Positions 53,578-62,585 of a DNA stretch of 64,000 nucleotides are shown here, in pieces. This DNA comes from DT-110 sp030148525 (GTDB taxonomy: Bacteria; Bacteroidota; Bacteroidia; Chitinophagales; Saprospiraceae), in contig OZ245751.1 in the NCBI GenBank assembly GCA_965227445.1, positions 4,464,001-4,528,000 of the forward strand, written 5' to 3'. Within the stretch, counting starts at the first letter, position 1; each line of letters opens with the position of its first letter. A model generated the notes under the pieces. It saw nothing but the letters and a program-made list of their open reading frames with translations. It had not been told where the DNA came from and searched no databases. The translations under genes and the position numbers were made by a program.

Positions 53578-54009
53578 ATGCGAAAGAAGATCATTCGTGG
53601 ACTATGGGTGGCTGGTGGCATCTGCCTGCTACTGGCTATCACGCTGGCGGCACACATTTACGTAGTAACCAAGCCGGCCGATGTCCACCATAACAACTGG
53701 CAACTCGCCCGTATTGATATTCAGCAGCCGGCAGAACCGGCATCTCTGAGCCAGGCAGTAGCCATGGTCAAGTCAGCACCCGGTGTCAAACACGCCTTCC
53801 TCAATGAACAGGACGGTATCATCGTGTACGGATACGAACCGGGCACCCTCGAACCCGATGCCGTCCTTTCCAGGGTTAATTCCCTGCCCGTAAAGGCCAG
53901 TGCATTTACAGTATCGGCGGAAGCTGCCGCCAACGGATGCCCCGTCATTGATAAATCATCAGTGACCTACCGGTTCAGCACTTTTCTGAAAAATTTATTT
54001 CACCGATAA
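53578..54009 (+). CDS. membrane-anchored HMA-fold-like protein without CxxC
   Basis: A 143-residue protein with one N-terminal membrane helix (about 9-31, LWVAGGICLLLAITLAAHIYVV) and a periplasmic domain whose predicted strand-helix-strand-strand-helix-strand order (WQLARIDIQQPAEPASLSQAVAMVKSAPGVKHAFL, GIIVYGYEP, PDAVLSRVNSLP, ASAFTVSAE) matches heavy-metal-associated domains. The usual CxxC metal loop is replaced, here by a Pro-rich segment. A single Cys lies in NGCPVIDKS near the end. It sits between a TonB receptor and a haemoglobin-like lipoprotein (10 bases before the latter), so it may help transfer or sense the imported ligand. No family is recognised with certainty. Confidence 0.65.
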   Translation: MRKKIIRGLWVAGGICLLLAITLAAHIYVVTKPADVHHNNWQLARIDIQQPAEPASLSQAVAMVKSAPGVKHAFLNEQDGIIVYGYEPGTLEPDAVLSRVNSLPVKASAFTVSAEAAANGCPVIDKSSVTYRFSTFLKNLFHR

Positions 54010-54019
54010 ACAACACAAC

Positions 54020-54577
54020 ATGAATTGGAATGTGATTAAATCGCTGTTGGCCATTTTGGTATTCAGCTTCGTCCTGGTTTCCTGTGATGACGAGAATGAG
54101 GATGACATGACCGAAGTGTCCCTGTACAGCCGCCTTGGTGGTACGGAGATGGTTGACGACCCGGCGAATCCCGGCACCATGATCGAAACGGGCTATTTGA
54201 ATCTACGCTCTGTCGTAGATTCGGCCATCTTTGTGATCGCTGCCGACCCCGTTCTTCAACCTTACTTCCAAACCCTTTTGACGGAAGTCGGAAACGGTAA
54301 CCTGACCGGCTTTTCGGCCCTAAGTATGGGATTGACCAACTTTTTTGCGGTAGCCACCGGTGCGGAAAACTTTTCGTACAACGGCCTGAATATGGTAGCA
54401 GCTCACGATCCGTCCCAGAATCCAAGGATGAATGGTCGCTCGGATAATGCTGCCTATGACGCTTTCGTGGCCGACGTAGGGACCGCCCTTGGCCAGAACG
54501 GAGTTACTGATCAGGAATTGATCAGCGACCTGGTAGCCTTGCTGGAGACCTTGCGTGAAGACGTGGTGCAACGGTAA
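54020..54577 (+). CDS. exported truncated-haemoglobin-like lipoprotein
   Basis: A 185-residue protein with lipobox LVSC (Cys22), so it should be lipid-anchored in the envelope. From about residue 31 it follows group I truncated haemoglobins: SLYSRLGG (A/B corner), VVDSAIFVIAADPVLQPYF (helix B-C-E start), GLTNFFAVATGAENFSYNGLNMVAAHD with the likely proximal His129, then YDAFVADVGTALGQNGVTDQELISDLVALLETL (helices G and H). Compared with mycobacterial HbN the distal Tyr of helix B is not obvious (IF instead of FY), and the loop after the first turn is longer. Such proteins bind haem and gases; an envelope form is unusual. It could store haem, detoxify nitric oxide or sense gas. It is 10 bases after the preceding gene and ends at a terminator. 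Confidence 0.78.
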   Translation: MNWNVIKSLLAILVFSFVLVSCDDENEDDMTEVSLYSRLGGTEMVDDPANPGTMIETGYLNLRSVVDSAIFVIAADPVLQPYFQTLLTEVGNGNLTGFSALSMGLTNFFAVATGAENFSYNGLNMVAAHDPSQNPRMNGRSDNAAYDAFVADVGTALGQNGVTDQELISDLVALLETLREDVVQR

Positions 54578-54596
54578 CGCTGCCCCAAAATGGAGA

Positions 54597-54631
54597 AAAA
54601 GCCCGAATGAGTACGACTCGTTCGGGCTTTT
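54597..54631. terminator. bidirectional terminator
   Basis: AAAAGCCCGAATGAGT pairs with the facing arm (54616-54631) around ACG, with one G-T pair, flanked by A and T runs. It separates the haemoglobin-like gene from the convergent M14 peptidase gene. Confidence 0.88.
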
Positions 54632-54634
54632 ATG

Positions 54635-56107
54635 TTATCGATCGGGACCATCCAGGTATTCCTGAAAATCAGTTGATCCGTCCTGCACATTGTACAGGGA
54701 ACCATTCACCAACAGGTACACCGTTTGGTCACCTCGTTTTAGGTATAAGGTAGGATTTGCCCCGATTTGGATATCGTTTTGGTACTTCTGCTCGCCGCCC
54801 AGCAATTTGATGGGCAGATTATGGTAGCGGGCGTCCTTGGGCACGGGACCGGTCAATCGAAAAGCCAGATAGCCTTCCTGCACCAGGTCCCACAGATTCA
54901 GATTCAGTATTTGGTCCGGGTGGCTGAACGCCTGGGGATATACCTGTCCCGGCACAGCTTTCAGGCCTTCCGTATCCATATCAACGTATGCAAACGACGT
55001 AGACAGGTCTCCGATATCCACAATGGAGCCTTTCGGATACCAATTGCGGTGATTATTGTATTCCACTTCCTGGCGGCGAATGGCCAAATCCAGTACGTAC
55101 GGCTTTTCATTCCGGTAAACGGTGAGGTTGCGGAGTTTGAGGTCGTCGAATGCTCCGTAATTATTAAAGGGTAAATTTTGGTATTCGCTCCGGGGTACCG
55201 ACTCGTAAATACCGGTAGCAATTCCCTCGAACGCCTTTAAGAGTATGACAAAATTGAGTCGCCGTAATTCCTGCTTTTCGGGATCCCCTTCCATACCCCC
55301 CGTTTCGATCAGGATGGTCCGGGTACCCCACTTTTGAATATTGTCTCCAAAGGCGCGCGGTTCGAAGGCATCGCTGTATTTGCCCACCTGATCGGGGATG
55401 AGTTCCTGTAACCGACGGTTCATGTACCCGATCAACTGCATAGCATCTTCACGCTTTTTGCTGATCGTTTTTTGGTAATCAAAGGCTGGCGCCAAAAAGG
55501 AGATGGAGGCCAGTTCTGCCTGGTACCCGGCCGAATAGTACCGGCTTTGATCGTGGAGATTGAAGCCCCAGGCGGGTTCCAGCGAATCGCGAACCTGCTT
55601 GAGGGTACGAGCTTCGGGGTTCTGTAAGCGCAGCGCATCCCGATTCAAATCCACGCCCATTGCATTGCGTCGCTGAAAACGCTCGGCTCCGTCGGGATTG
55701 AGCATGGGAATAAAGTGAAGGGTACAGGCATTGAGTATTTGCTCCCGGAAATCGTTAGCGACATCGTCGGCGGCAAAAAAACGAAAAAGGTCCATAATTG
55801 CCATGGTAGCCGTGGGTTCATCACCATGCATTTGGGACCAGAGGAGTACATCGACCGGGCCATCCCCGATACTCACCAAATGAATAGATCGCCCTTCCAC
55901 GGAGGTGCCGACCTGTTTTTGCCGAAAGGCCGGGGGTAAATCACCCAGGATATCCACAATATCGCGATGCTTAAACCGGCGATCGGTAATACCTGATTCC
56001 CGGTATTGGTCGTATGACTTATAGAAGTCCAGGGAATTGGCATCTTCCTGGGATGGTAAGGAACAGGACACCCCCAAGAGGGCTATGATTAGGAAGGTAA
56101 AACGCAT
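54635..56107 (-). CDS. M14 zinc carboxypeptidase lipoprotein
   Basis: A 490-residue lipoprotein (LLGVSC, Cys15) with a carboxypeptidase-A-type domain. Zinc ligands His94 and Glu97 in QMHGDEPTA and the later His in FNLHDQSRY; the catalytic Glu is in TILIETGG. The mature C-terminal 200 residues form an additional beta-rich domain. Peptidases of this group remove residues from peptide ends, in the envelope here. A hairpin motif copy is at 55921. Confidence 0.88.
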   Translation of the reverse strand: MRFTFLIIALLGVSCSLPSQEDANSLDFYKSYDQYRESGITDRRFKHRDIVDILGDLPPAFRQKQVGTSVEGRSIHLVSIGDGPVDVLLWSQMHGDEPTATMAIMDLFRFFAADDVANDFREQILNACTLHFIPMLNPDGAERFQRRNAMGVDLNRDALRLQNPEARTLKQVRDSLEPAWGFNLHDQSRYYSAGYQAELASISFLAPAFDYQKTISKKREDAMQLIGYMNRRLQELIPDQVGKYSDAFEPRAFGDNIQKWGTRTILIETGGMEGDPEKQELRRLNFVILLKAFEGIATGIYESVPRSEYQNLPFNNYGAFDDLKLRNLTVYRNEKPYVLDLAIRRQEVEYNNHRNWYPKGSIVDIGDLSTSFAYVDMDTEGLKAVPGQVYPQAFSHPDQILNLNLWDLVQEGYLAFRLTGPVPKDARYHNLPIKLLGGEQKYQNDIQIGANPTLYLKRGDQTVYLLVNGSLYNVQDGSTDFQEYLDGPDR

Positions 56108-56207
56108 TTTTGCTTTAAATATAGGAAAAGCCGGTCAGGAACTTTGGGTGAGAATACCCGATTGATTGTTATTTTACCGGCCACACCAAACGAAAACCAG
56201 AACATAC

Positions 56208-57476
56208 ATGTCTCCTTCAAATATTGATCCCAACCTGCGATCCTGGGTGGATATCCCCGAGCATAGTGATTTCCCCATTCAGAATTTACCCTTTGGCATT
56301 TATTCCACTGGTGATACTCCTCGCCGGGTTTGTACGGCTATTGGCGACTACGTAGCCGACTTACAAATTCTGTCGGAACACGGTTTTTTTGAAGACCTCG
56401 AGCTGGAGTCAGGTATTTTTGAACAAGCGACTCTGAATGCCTTTATTGGTCAGGGGCTATCCAAAACGCGGGCTGTTCGCCAACGGCTGGCCGACATTAT
56501 GGACGACGACCTGGAAGAGTGGGATGCCAGCGAATTGCGCACCTTCTTCCTGATCCCCCGGTCGGAGGTAACCCTCCACCTGCCACTGGCCATTGGCGAC
56601 TACACTGATTTCTATTCAAGCCTGGAGCACGCCACCAATGTGGGTAGCTTGTTCCGGGGTAAAGACAATGCATTGATGCCCAACTGGCGACACCTGCCGG
56701 TGGGCTACCACGGCCGGTCTTCATCCATTGTCGTTTCCGGTACCGAAATTGCGCACCCAAGTGGTCAGTATTTGCCGGAGGGGGCTGACCGCCCTGTTTT
56801 TGGTCCGTCCCAGCGCCTGGATTTTGAACTGGAAACGGCTTTTGTAGTCGGACGAAATTCCACGATGGGGCAGCCCGTTTCCACCGACGAGGCCAATGAC
56901 TATATTTTCGGGATGGTGCTATTCAACGACTGGTCAGCCCGGGATATTCAACGTTGGGAATACCAACCATTAGGCCCGTTTCTGGGTAAAAGTTTTGCTT
57001 CTGCGATCTCCCCGTGGGTGGTTACGATGGACGCTTTGTCCTCCTTTCGCTGTGATGGTCCTGAGCAAGAACCGGAGGTACTTCCCTATTTAAAGCTACC
57101 CGATTCATCGAGCTACGACATTCACCTGGAAGCTATTCTGGAAACCCCCGACGGAAAACGGATGTCGCTCTGCCAGACCAACCACAAACACCTCTACTGG
57201 CGAATGGTGCAACAACTAGCCCACCAGACCAGCAACGGTTGTAACGTACGCATCGGTGACCTGTACGCATCCGGTACCATCAGCGGGCCCGATCCAGGAT
57301 CTTTTGGTTCCCTTTTGGAGCTTACGCAAAATGGTACCCGCCCCATCACCCTTCCCGACGGTTCCAAACGAACGTTCCTGGGAGAGGGTGATACCATCAT
57401 TCTTAAGGGTTATTGTGAAGGCAATGGCATTCGCATTGGTTTTGGCGAGTGCCGTAGCACCATCGTAGCCACCTAA
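56208..57476 (+). CDS. fahA: fumarylacetoacetase
   Basis: Final step of tyrosine and phenylalanine degradation: fumarylacetoacetate + water gives fumarate + acetoacetate. 422 residues from the ATG at 56208 (MSPSNIDPNLRSWVDIPEHSDFPIQNLPFG), the full two-domain eukaryotic-type length. Signatures: NLPFGIYS, YTDFYSSLEHATNVG, VGYHGRSSSIV, LDFELETAFVVG, FNDWSARDIQRWEYQPLGPF, and GDLYASGTISGPDPGSFGS. The rest of the tyrosine pathway is not in the window. Confidence 0.95.
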   Translation: MSPSNIDPNLRSWVDIPEHSDFPIQNLPFGIYSTGDTPRRVCTAIGDYVADLQILSEHGFFEDLELESGIFEQATLNAFIGQGLSKTRAVRQRLADIMDDDLEEWDASELRTFFLIPRSEVTLHLPLAIGDYTDFYSSLEHATNVGSLFRGKDNALMPNWRHLPVGYHGRSSSIVVSGTEIAHPSGQYLPEGADRPVFGPSQRLDFELETAFVVGRNSTMGQPVSTDEANDYIFGMVLFNDWSARDIQRWEYQPLGPFLGKSFASAISPWVVTMDALSSFRCDGPEQEPEVLPYLKLPDSSSYDIHLEAILETPDGKRMSLCQTNHKHLYWRMVQQLAHQTSNGCNVRIGDLYASGTISGPDPGSFGSLLELTQNGTRPITLPDGSKRTFLGEGDTIILKGYCEGNGIRIGFGECRSTIVAT

Positions 57477-57488
57477 AGTAATCAGATT

Positions 57489-58934
57489 ATGTCCCGATTG
57501 TTCCCCCTGTTTTGTTTTCTCCTGATCAGTCTGCCACTACTGACCGGTCAATCGTTCCAGCAAAAGATCGATCGCTTTGTCGATGGCTATTCTCTGCGCC
57601 AGGGTAACATTAGCATTTGTATTCTCGATATTGCCGAAAACCAGGTGATCGCCGATCATCGAGCCGAACGGGTGGCAGTACCGGCTTCAGCCCTGAAACT
57701 GATCACCACCGGTACGGCCCTGTCACTGTTCGGCCCCGACTTTCGGTTCCCCACCGAGTTGCAATACGACGGCACCTTAGCGGGAGGGCGACTGAACGGT
57801 AACCTCTGGATCAAGGGATTTGGGGACCCGACCCTGGGCAGTGCTGACCTGGACGACACCCCAATTGGTGATGCCTTGCTACAAGAGTGGGTTAGTGCCT
57901 TACGGCAAAAAGGGCTGAAAGCCATTACCGGAGCCGTTATTGGCGACGGAAGCCACTACGATTCACAGGGTGCCGTGCGATCGTGGCAGTGGGCTGACCT
58001 GGGGAACTACTACGGTGCCGGAGCCCGGGGCCTGAATTGGCGGGAAAACACCTATACACTATACTTTGCCCGAACGGGGCGGGTGGGTGATCAAACCCGT
58101 ATTGCCCGCCTGGATCCCGACATACCCTGGCTGGAGTTTGTGAATGAAGTAAAGCAGGCCGGTGCCCGGACAGGTGACCAGGCCTATATTTTTGGTGGTC
58201 CCTATGCCGATAAGCGGTACATTCGGGGCACCATCCCGGCCGGATCCGGCCTGTTCGATATTGACGGTTCTATCCCCGACCCACCCTATTTCCTTGCCTA
58301 CCAATTGACGCAGGCACTTAAAGCAGCCGGCATTACCGTTGAAAAAGCGCCTTCCACCTATCAGCAAACACCTGTTAGCGGGCAGCGACGCCACCTCTTA
58401 CGCCACCAATCGCCACCACTGGCCACCATTGTCGAACGTACCAATTACCGCTCGGTCAACCTCTATGCCGAGGCCCTGCTAAAGGAAATCGGGCGACAGC
58501 GAGGAGATGAAAGCAGCACGGAAGCCGGAGCAGATGCCTTACTGGCATACTGGGCCGACCGCGGTGTTTCTACCGAGGGCATACAAATTGCTGATGGTAG
58601 TGGCTTATCAAACAGCAATGCCGTCTCGGCTCGTTTCTTGGCCGAGGTATTACGCAAGATTAGTCTGGACGATAAGGTATACGGCGCTTTTAAGTCTTCC
58701 ATTCCGCTGGCCGGACGCACCGGTAGCCTGAGTGGAAAATTCAAGGGGTCGGCTGCCGAAGGTAATCTATACGCAAAGAGCGGCACCCTTGGTGGTGCCC
58801 GTTCGTATGCTGGCTATTTTACCGGAGCCAACGGGCGGGCTTACGCCTTTGCCGTTTTAGTCAATAACTACAACTCATCCGGTGGCAGCATGCGATTGCA
58901 GCTCGACCGACTGTTGCAGTCGTTTTGTGAATGA
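57489..58934 (+). CDS. dacB: D-Ala-D-Ala carboxypeptidase/endopeptidase (PBP4, S13)
   Basis: A 481-residue exported penicillin-binding protein of low molecular mass that trims and cleaves murein cross-links. Signal about 1-21; Ser67 and Lys70 of the SxxK motif are in VPASALKLITTG, the SxN motif is SGLSNSNAVS and the KTG-like box is YAKSGTLGGARSYAG. Starts 12 bases after fahA. Confidence 0.93.
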   Translation: MSRLFPLFCFLLISLPLLTGQSFQQKIDRFVDGYSLRQGNISICILDIAENQVIADHRAERVAVPASALKLITTGTALSLFGPDFRFPTELQYDGTLAGGRLNGNLWIKGFGDPTLGSADLDDTPIGDALLQEWVSALRQKGLKAITGAVIGDGSHYDSQGAVRSWQWADLGNYYGAGARGLNWRENTYTLYFARTGRVGDQTRIARLDPDIPWLEFVNEVKQAGARTGDQAYIFGGPYADKRYIRGTIPAGSGLFDIDGSIPDPPYFLAYQLTQALKAAGITVEKAPSTYQQTPVSGQRRHLLRHQSPPLATIVERTNYRSVNLYAEALLKEIGRQRGDESSTEAGADALLAYWADRGVSTEGIQIADGSGLSNSNAVSARFLAEVLRKISLDDKVYGAFKSSIPLAGRTGSLSGKFKGSAAEGNLYAKSGTLGGARSYAGYFTGANGRAYAFAVLVNNYNSSGGSMRLQLDRLLQSFCE

Positions 58935-59011
58935 CCGTTTCGAAATCGGAAAGTACGGAAGTCCCGATGCCGTTTCCCCGGTAGTAAAAACTGTCTGTGC
59001 ACGGATTCGCG

Positions 59012-59905
59012 TTAAAACAATGGTTTGATCGTATACCCCGCTTCCACCAGGAGTCGCAGAACCCCCTCCGCACCGGCGAGGTGACCGGCCCCCACGGCAA
59101 AAAAGCTGGGGCCGTCGGCCATGCGTTTCTCCATCACGGGTATCCAATTGCGGTTGCGGGTAACCAGTAGTAGATCCTGGTAATCGAGCACATCCTGATC
59201 TTCCTCCATCAGCGATTGCATACCCTCGATATTTTGGGTGGTATAGAGTTCGATCATGCGCTCCATTTGCTCGGAGCCACCGGATTGATCCTGGATGCTT
59301 GCCACCAGCATATCGGCTTGCACCCGGTAAGGGATGCTGTCGAACATACTCATTTGGTATTCGGCTGTTTCGAGGCCCATGATCTCTTTTTCTTTATCCT
59401 GAGCCATCTCCATCAACTCCATTTCGTAGGAAACGATATCCTGTTGAGCTGTCGGGTCTGACATATCCCCGGAGGCCAGGGCCGACAGGAACATGGGCTT
59501 AATGCGTTCCACAAACATCATCGGCAGGCCAATTTCCTGAAAGTGATTGGACACCAGGGTGTATTTCTCCTCCGACAAGAGATCTCGGAGCGTGGTATCT
59601 CCCCGCATGAACGCCTTCATCATTAAGGGCATGAGCGTACCCAGATCAGTCATTTCCTCCATATCGATCTCAAAGGTTACGTTGTAAACCTTATCGAAGG
59701 CTTCTTTAGCGGCATCCGTCAGGAAGTAGTGTTCGCGATCGATCATGTGGATGGTACCAAAAACGTAGGAGGGTTTCTCCAGGCCCTTACCGGTGATTTC
59801 CCAAAGCAGGGAATTGGCGAGGGGGGCGTCTTTATCTTGTTGAGCCTGGAGTGGGGCTGCCACCAAAAACAGGAGGGTAACCGAAAATAATGCAATGATT
59901 CTCAT
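59012..59905 (-). CDS. TraB/GumN family protein
   Basis: A 297-residue exported protein from the ATG at 59905 (MRIIALFSVTLLFLVAAPLQAQ). The TraB/GumN signatures GTIHMIDREHYFL and, near the end, FFAVGAGHLAGAEGVLRLL with conserved His and Glu residues are present; related proteins are proposed metallopeptidases, though activity is unproven. A long frame upstream overlaps the DUF3137 gene and is not part of it. Confidence 0.88.
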   Translation of the reverse strand: MRIIALFSVTLLFLVAAPLQAQQDKDAPLANSLLWEITGKGLEKPSYVFGTIHMIDREHYFLTDAAKEAFDKVYNVTFEIDMEEMTDLGTLMPLMMKAFMRGDTTLRDLLSEEKYTLVSNHFQEIGLPMMFVERIKPMFLSALASGDMSDPTAQQDIVSYEMELMEMAQDKEKEIMGLETAEYQMSMFDSIPYRVQADMLVASIQDQSGGSEQMERMIELYTTQNIEGMQSLMEEDQDVLDYQDLLLVTRNRNWIPVMEKRMADGPSFFAVGAGHLAGAEGVLRLLVEAGYTIKPLF

Positions 59906-60026
59906 GGATAAACAGTATGCTGAATAATAGAATAATAACGCCCGATACAGCTCGATGCGTATGTCGTATTCGGGAGACCTGACTAAGATATTCCCCCAGG
60001 GTCGGCAATTGGACAGGATAATGTAT

Positions 60027-60971
60027 TCAGTGTGTCTGGTCGAAATCCTGGACAATACCCAATAGCATATGGATGTCCTCGAAGAATTCTCTGACCAGTT
60101 CAAACCGAACATTAGAACGGAAGATATAAGGTTCAAAAATGTCTTTTGGTTCAGTGATGGCCACATAAATTTCCCGGCCGAGGAAGGACATGTATATTTC
60201 CTTACCCGTTTCGGCCCGGTACTCCACCAGGGCTTTCTGCATGGGTTCGGACAATATGCCAATGATGTGCGTATCCGGTGTGGCATAGGTGATAAAGGCC
60301 TCCCTGAAATCGGGATTGACCACTTCGTGGTCGACATTCTCACCTCCAACCCAGGTAAATTCCTTAATGGATCGGGTCAGGTATTGCCTCAATTCCCGCG
60401 GCCAGATAACGATCTCTCCCTGTGCTTTTTCGGGAAAGGTGGCATGCAAAAAAATGCCTTTAAACACGTAATCAAGGCGATTGCGCACCTTGGATTGTTC
60501 ACGGACAAAGAGTTCACACATGCGAAAAGGCATCTCGCCTACTTTCCCGTAGATATAATCTTCGGCAACGTAATACTGTGCAGGCGTATGGAACAAATAG
60601 CTTTCCAAAAATTCTTCCTTGGTGATGCCGCCATCCGCCTTGTAGTCTAATTCCCGGACATTGGGTTCTTCCTCGATGAAGTCAAGGATGTGTTTCATCA
60701 CGCGCGGTTTAAACTGAGCCCGGTATTGACTAACCCGACGAAACAAGTAAAAAATGTAAATAACTACGGGAATACTCAGCGTCAGCGTAACTACCCAAAT
60801 ACCGAGCATGACTTCGAACACGATCAACCCGATACCAAATAGTCCCGAGAGCACGAACATCCGGATCAGGCGTCGACGGTGACGTTCCAGACGTTGTAAT
60901 TCCGGGTAGATCGTGGTATTGTAGAACACCCGAAACTTTTGCAACCGCTGTATGTCGATCAGGTTCCGCAT
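60027..60971 (-). CDS. DUF3137 membrane protein
   Basis: A 314-residue protein with two hydrophobic helices near residues 38-80 (MFVLSGLFGIGLIVFEVMLGIW, VTLTLSIPVVIYIFYLF) and a soluble C-terminal domain with the DUF3137 pattern (YVFKGIFLHATFPEKAQGEIVIWP, VDHEVVNPDFREAFITYATPD, FLGREIYVAITE). Function unknown. The membrane part plus a cytoplasmic beta-rich domain is typical of the family. Confidence 0.8.
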   Translation of the reverse strand: MRNLIDIQRLQKFRVFYNTTIYPELQRLERHRRRLIRMFVLSGLFGIGLIVFEVMLGIWVVTLTLSIPVVIYIFYLFRRVSQYRAQFKPRVMKHILDFIEEEPNVRELDYKADGGITKEEFLESYLFHTPAQYYVAEDYIYGKVGEMPFRMCELFVREQSKVRNRLDYVFKGIFLHATFPEKAQGEIVIWPRELRQYLTRSIKEFTWVGGENVDHEVVNPDFREAFITYATPDTHIIGILSEPMQKALVEYRAETGKEIYMSFLGREIYVAITEPKDIFEPYIFRSNVRFELVREFFEDIHMLLGIVQDFDQTH

Positions 60972-61021
60972 ATGCTTTCCTCAAAGCTGATTGTAGCCAC
61001 TAAAGTTAACGTGAGAAGCTG

Positions 61022-61119
61022 TTTGCTAAATAAATGATTGTCACAACCTCACCTTGTATTTGGTAGTAGGACTTGCTTAAATCCATATACCCTCTACCTA
61101 CTCCCCTGTACCGGGAGGT
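61022..61119. repeat. dispersed intergenic repeat, copy 2
   Basis: Matches 9168-9279 from TTTGCTAAATAA to CCTGTACCGGGAGGT but lacks about 14 bases in the middle. It lies in the 364-base gap between DUF3137 and bamD. Confidence 0.7.
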
Positions 61120-61295
61120 TGGGCCTTGAATAGCTTGCTTCTGCGAAATAACTCTGTGCCCAACCTCACGCTAAAGTTAGGTAGTTGAGCGAGGCTTTAT
61201 GGTATATTTAACACGAATTACGCACTTTCCGGCCAACCTATGCGGAAGGAATCCACTCTTTCTGATAATCATTTCACGTCCAACACAAACGGCCA

Positions 61296-61326
61296 TTGTG
61301 GAATTGGCTAAGAATCCTTATTTTTG
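61296..61326 (+). promoter_or_regulatory. candidate bamD promoter
   Basis: TTG (61296-61298), 20 bases, then TATTTTTG (61319-61326), an exact TAnnTTTG match. Transcription would begin only a few bases before the ATG at 61336. Confidence 0.55.
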
Positions 61327-61335
61327 CACCCTTAT

Positions 61336-62160
61336 ATGAAGAAGATGCGATACAATGGTTTAGTTCTTTTTATGCTGGCAACTCTGTTGTTTTCCTGTCA
61401 GAGTGAATTTGAAAAAATTCGGACAAGTGGGGACCCCGAGTTGTTGTATAAAAGTGCACTAACATACTACGAAGAAGAGAGTTACCAAAAAGCCCAGTCT
61501 TTACTGGAATTGGTAATCAGCAGTTACCGCGGCCAAAAGGAGGCAGAGGATATTTACTTCAAATACGCCTATACGTATTACAATCTGGAGAATTACATCC
61601 TGGCCACGTACTACTTTAAAAATTTCTCCCAGACCTACCCTACCAGTGATTTGCGGGAAGAGGCTGATTTCATGTCCGCTTATTCCAACTACCAGCTTTC
61701 CCCAACCTTTCGACTTGATCAGTCGTATACTAATCAGGCGATCGAGGAGTTTCAGTTATTCGTGAATACGCACCCAAACAGCGAACGTGTTGATGAGTGC
61801 AACCGTTTGATTGATGAGATGCGCGACAAGCTGGAGGTAAAAGCCCTCGAAGAAGGCAAACTCTACTTTAATGTGCGCCAGTACCAGGCTGCCATTCAGG
61901 TATTTGAGAACCTTTTAAAAGATTTTCCCGATACCGATCGGGCAGCCGAAATTCGTTTTCGCATCGTGAACTCAGCGTATTTACTGGCGGAGAACAGTGT
62001 GGTTACCCGTCAGGAGGAACGCTACGAAGAAGTGCTCACCCTGGCCAACGAATACTTGCGGAGGTATAAAACGTCCGACTTCCGGTCAGATGTCGAGCGC
62101 TTCAAAGAAAATTCAGAACAACAAATAAAAGGACTGGAAAATGTCGGATATCAAAACTAA
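61336..62160 (+). CDS. bamD: outer membrane assembly lipoprotein BamD
   Basis: A 274-residue lipoprotein (LLFSC, Cys near residue 21) of the BAM complex, which inserts beta-barrel proteins into the outer membrane. TPR-like repeats are visible (LLYKSALTYYEEESYQKAQSLLELVISSY, IYFKYAYTYYNLENYILATYYFKNF, KLYFNVRQYQAAIQVFENLLKDFPDTD). Start ATG 61336; an ATG at 61345 is an alternative that would give a normal leader. Its last 20 bases overlap rpoZ. Confidence 0.93.
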   Translation: MKKMRYNGLVLFMLATLLFSCQSEFEKIRTSGDPELLYKSALTYYEEESYQKAQSLLELVISSYRGQKEAEDIYFKYAYTYYNLENYILATYYFKNFSQTYPTSDLREEADFMSAYSNYQLSPTFRLDQSYTNQAIEEFQLFVNTHPNSERVDECNRLIDEMRDKLEVKALEEGKLYFNVRQYQAAIQVFENLLKDFPDTDRAAEIRFRIVNSAYLLAENSVVTRQEERYEEVLTLANEYLRRYKTSDFRSDVERFKENSEQQIKGLENVGYQN

Positions 62161-62485
62161 AGTTCAAGCCATTGACGCCAACGTACAACCCCGTCACGTA
62201 GGTGGGATGGCCGAAAATACAGGTAACATTTACGAAGCACTGGCGATTATCTCCAGGCGCGCTCGTCAGTTAAATGTTGACATCAAGCAGGAGCTACACC
62301 AAAAGCTGGAAGAATTCGCTGTTTCTTCCGACACTATCGAAGAGATCAGCGAAAACAAGGAGCAGATCGAAATCTCCAAATTTTACGAGCGTCTGCCCAA
62401 CCCCGCCATCATCGCCACCGAGGAGTATCTCAATGGCGAATTGTACTGGCGCATGAACGAGCGCAGAGAGCGTGATCTGGACTAA
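62141..62485 (+). CDS. rpoZ: RNA polymerase omega subunit
   Basis: A 114-residue omega subunit of Bacteroidota type. The conserved core is NTGNIYEALAIISRRARQLNVDIKQELHQKLEEF; the tail ends NGELYWRMNERRERDLD. It assists assembly of RNA polymerase. It overlaps bamD by 20 bases, so translation is probably coupled. The position between bamD and coaBC is the usual one in this phylum. Confidence 0.92.
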   Translation: MSDIKTKVQAIDANVQPRHVGGMAENTGNIYEALAIISRRARQLNVDIKQELHQKLEEFAVSSDTIEEISENKEQIEISKFYERLPNPAIIATEEYLNGELYWRMNERRERDLD

Positions 62486-62499
62486 AACCGTCCGTTAGT

Positions 62500-62539
62500 G
62501 ACTCCGGGGCCGGAAACACCTTTCGAGCCCGGAGTCTTT
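62500..62539 (+). terminator. hairpin between rpoZ and coaBC
   Basis: Perfect 9-bp stem GACTCCGGG (62500-62508) with CCCGGAGTC (62528-62536), followed by only TTT. It may attenuate rather than stop transcription into coaBC. Confidence 0.45.
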
Positions 62540-62585
62540 GACCAGCCCAAATTGGGCATCGATCTCTTCTCCAACCTCTTTCCCC

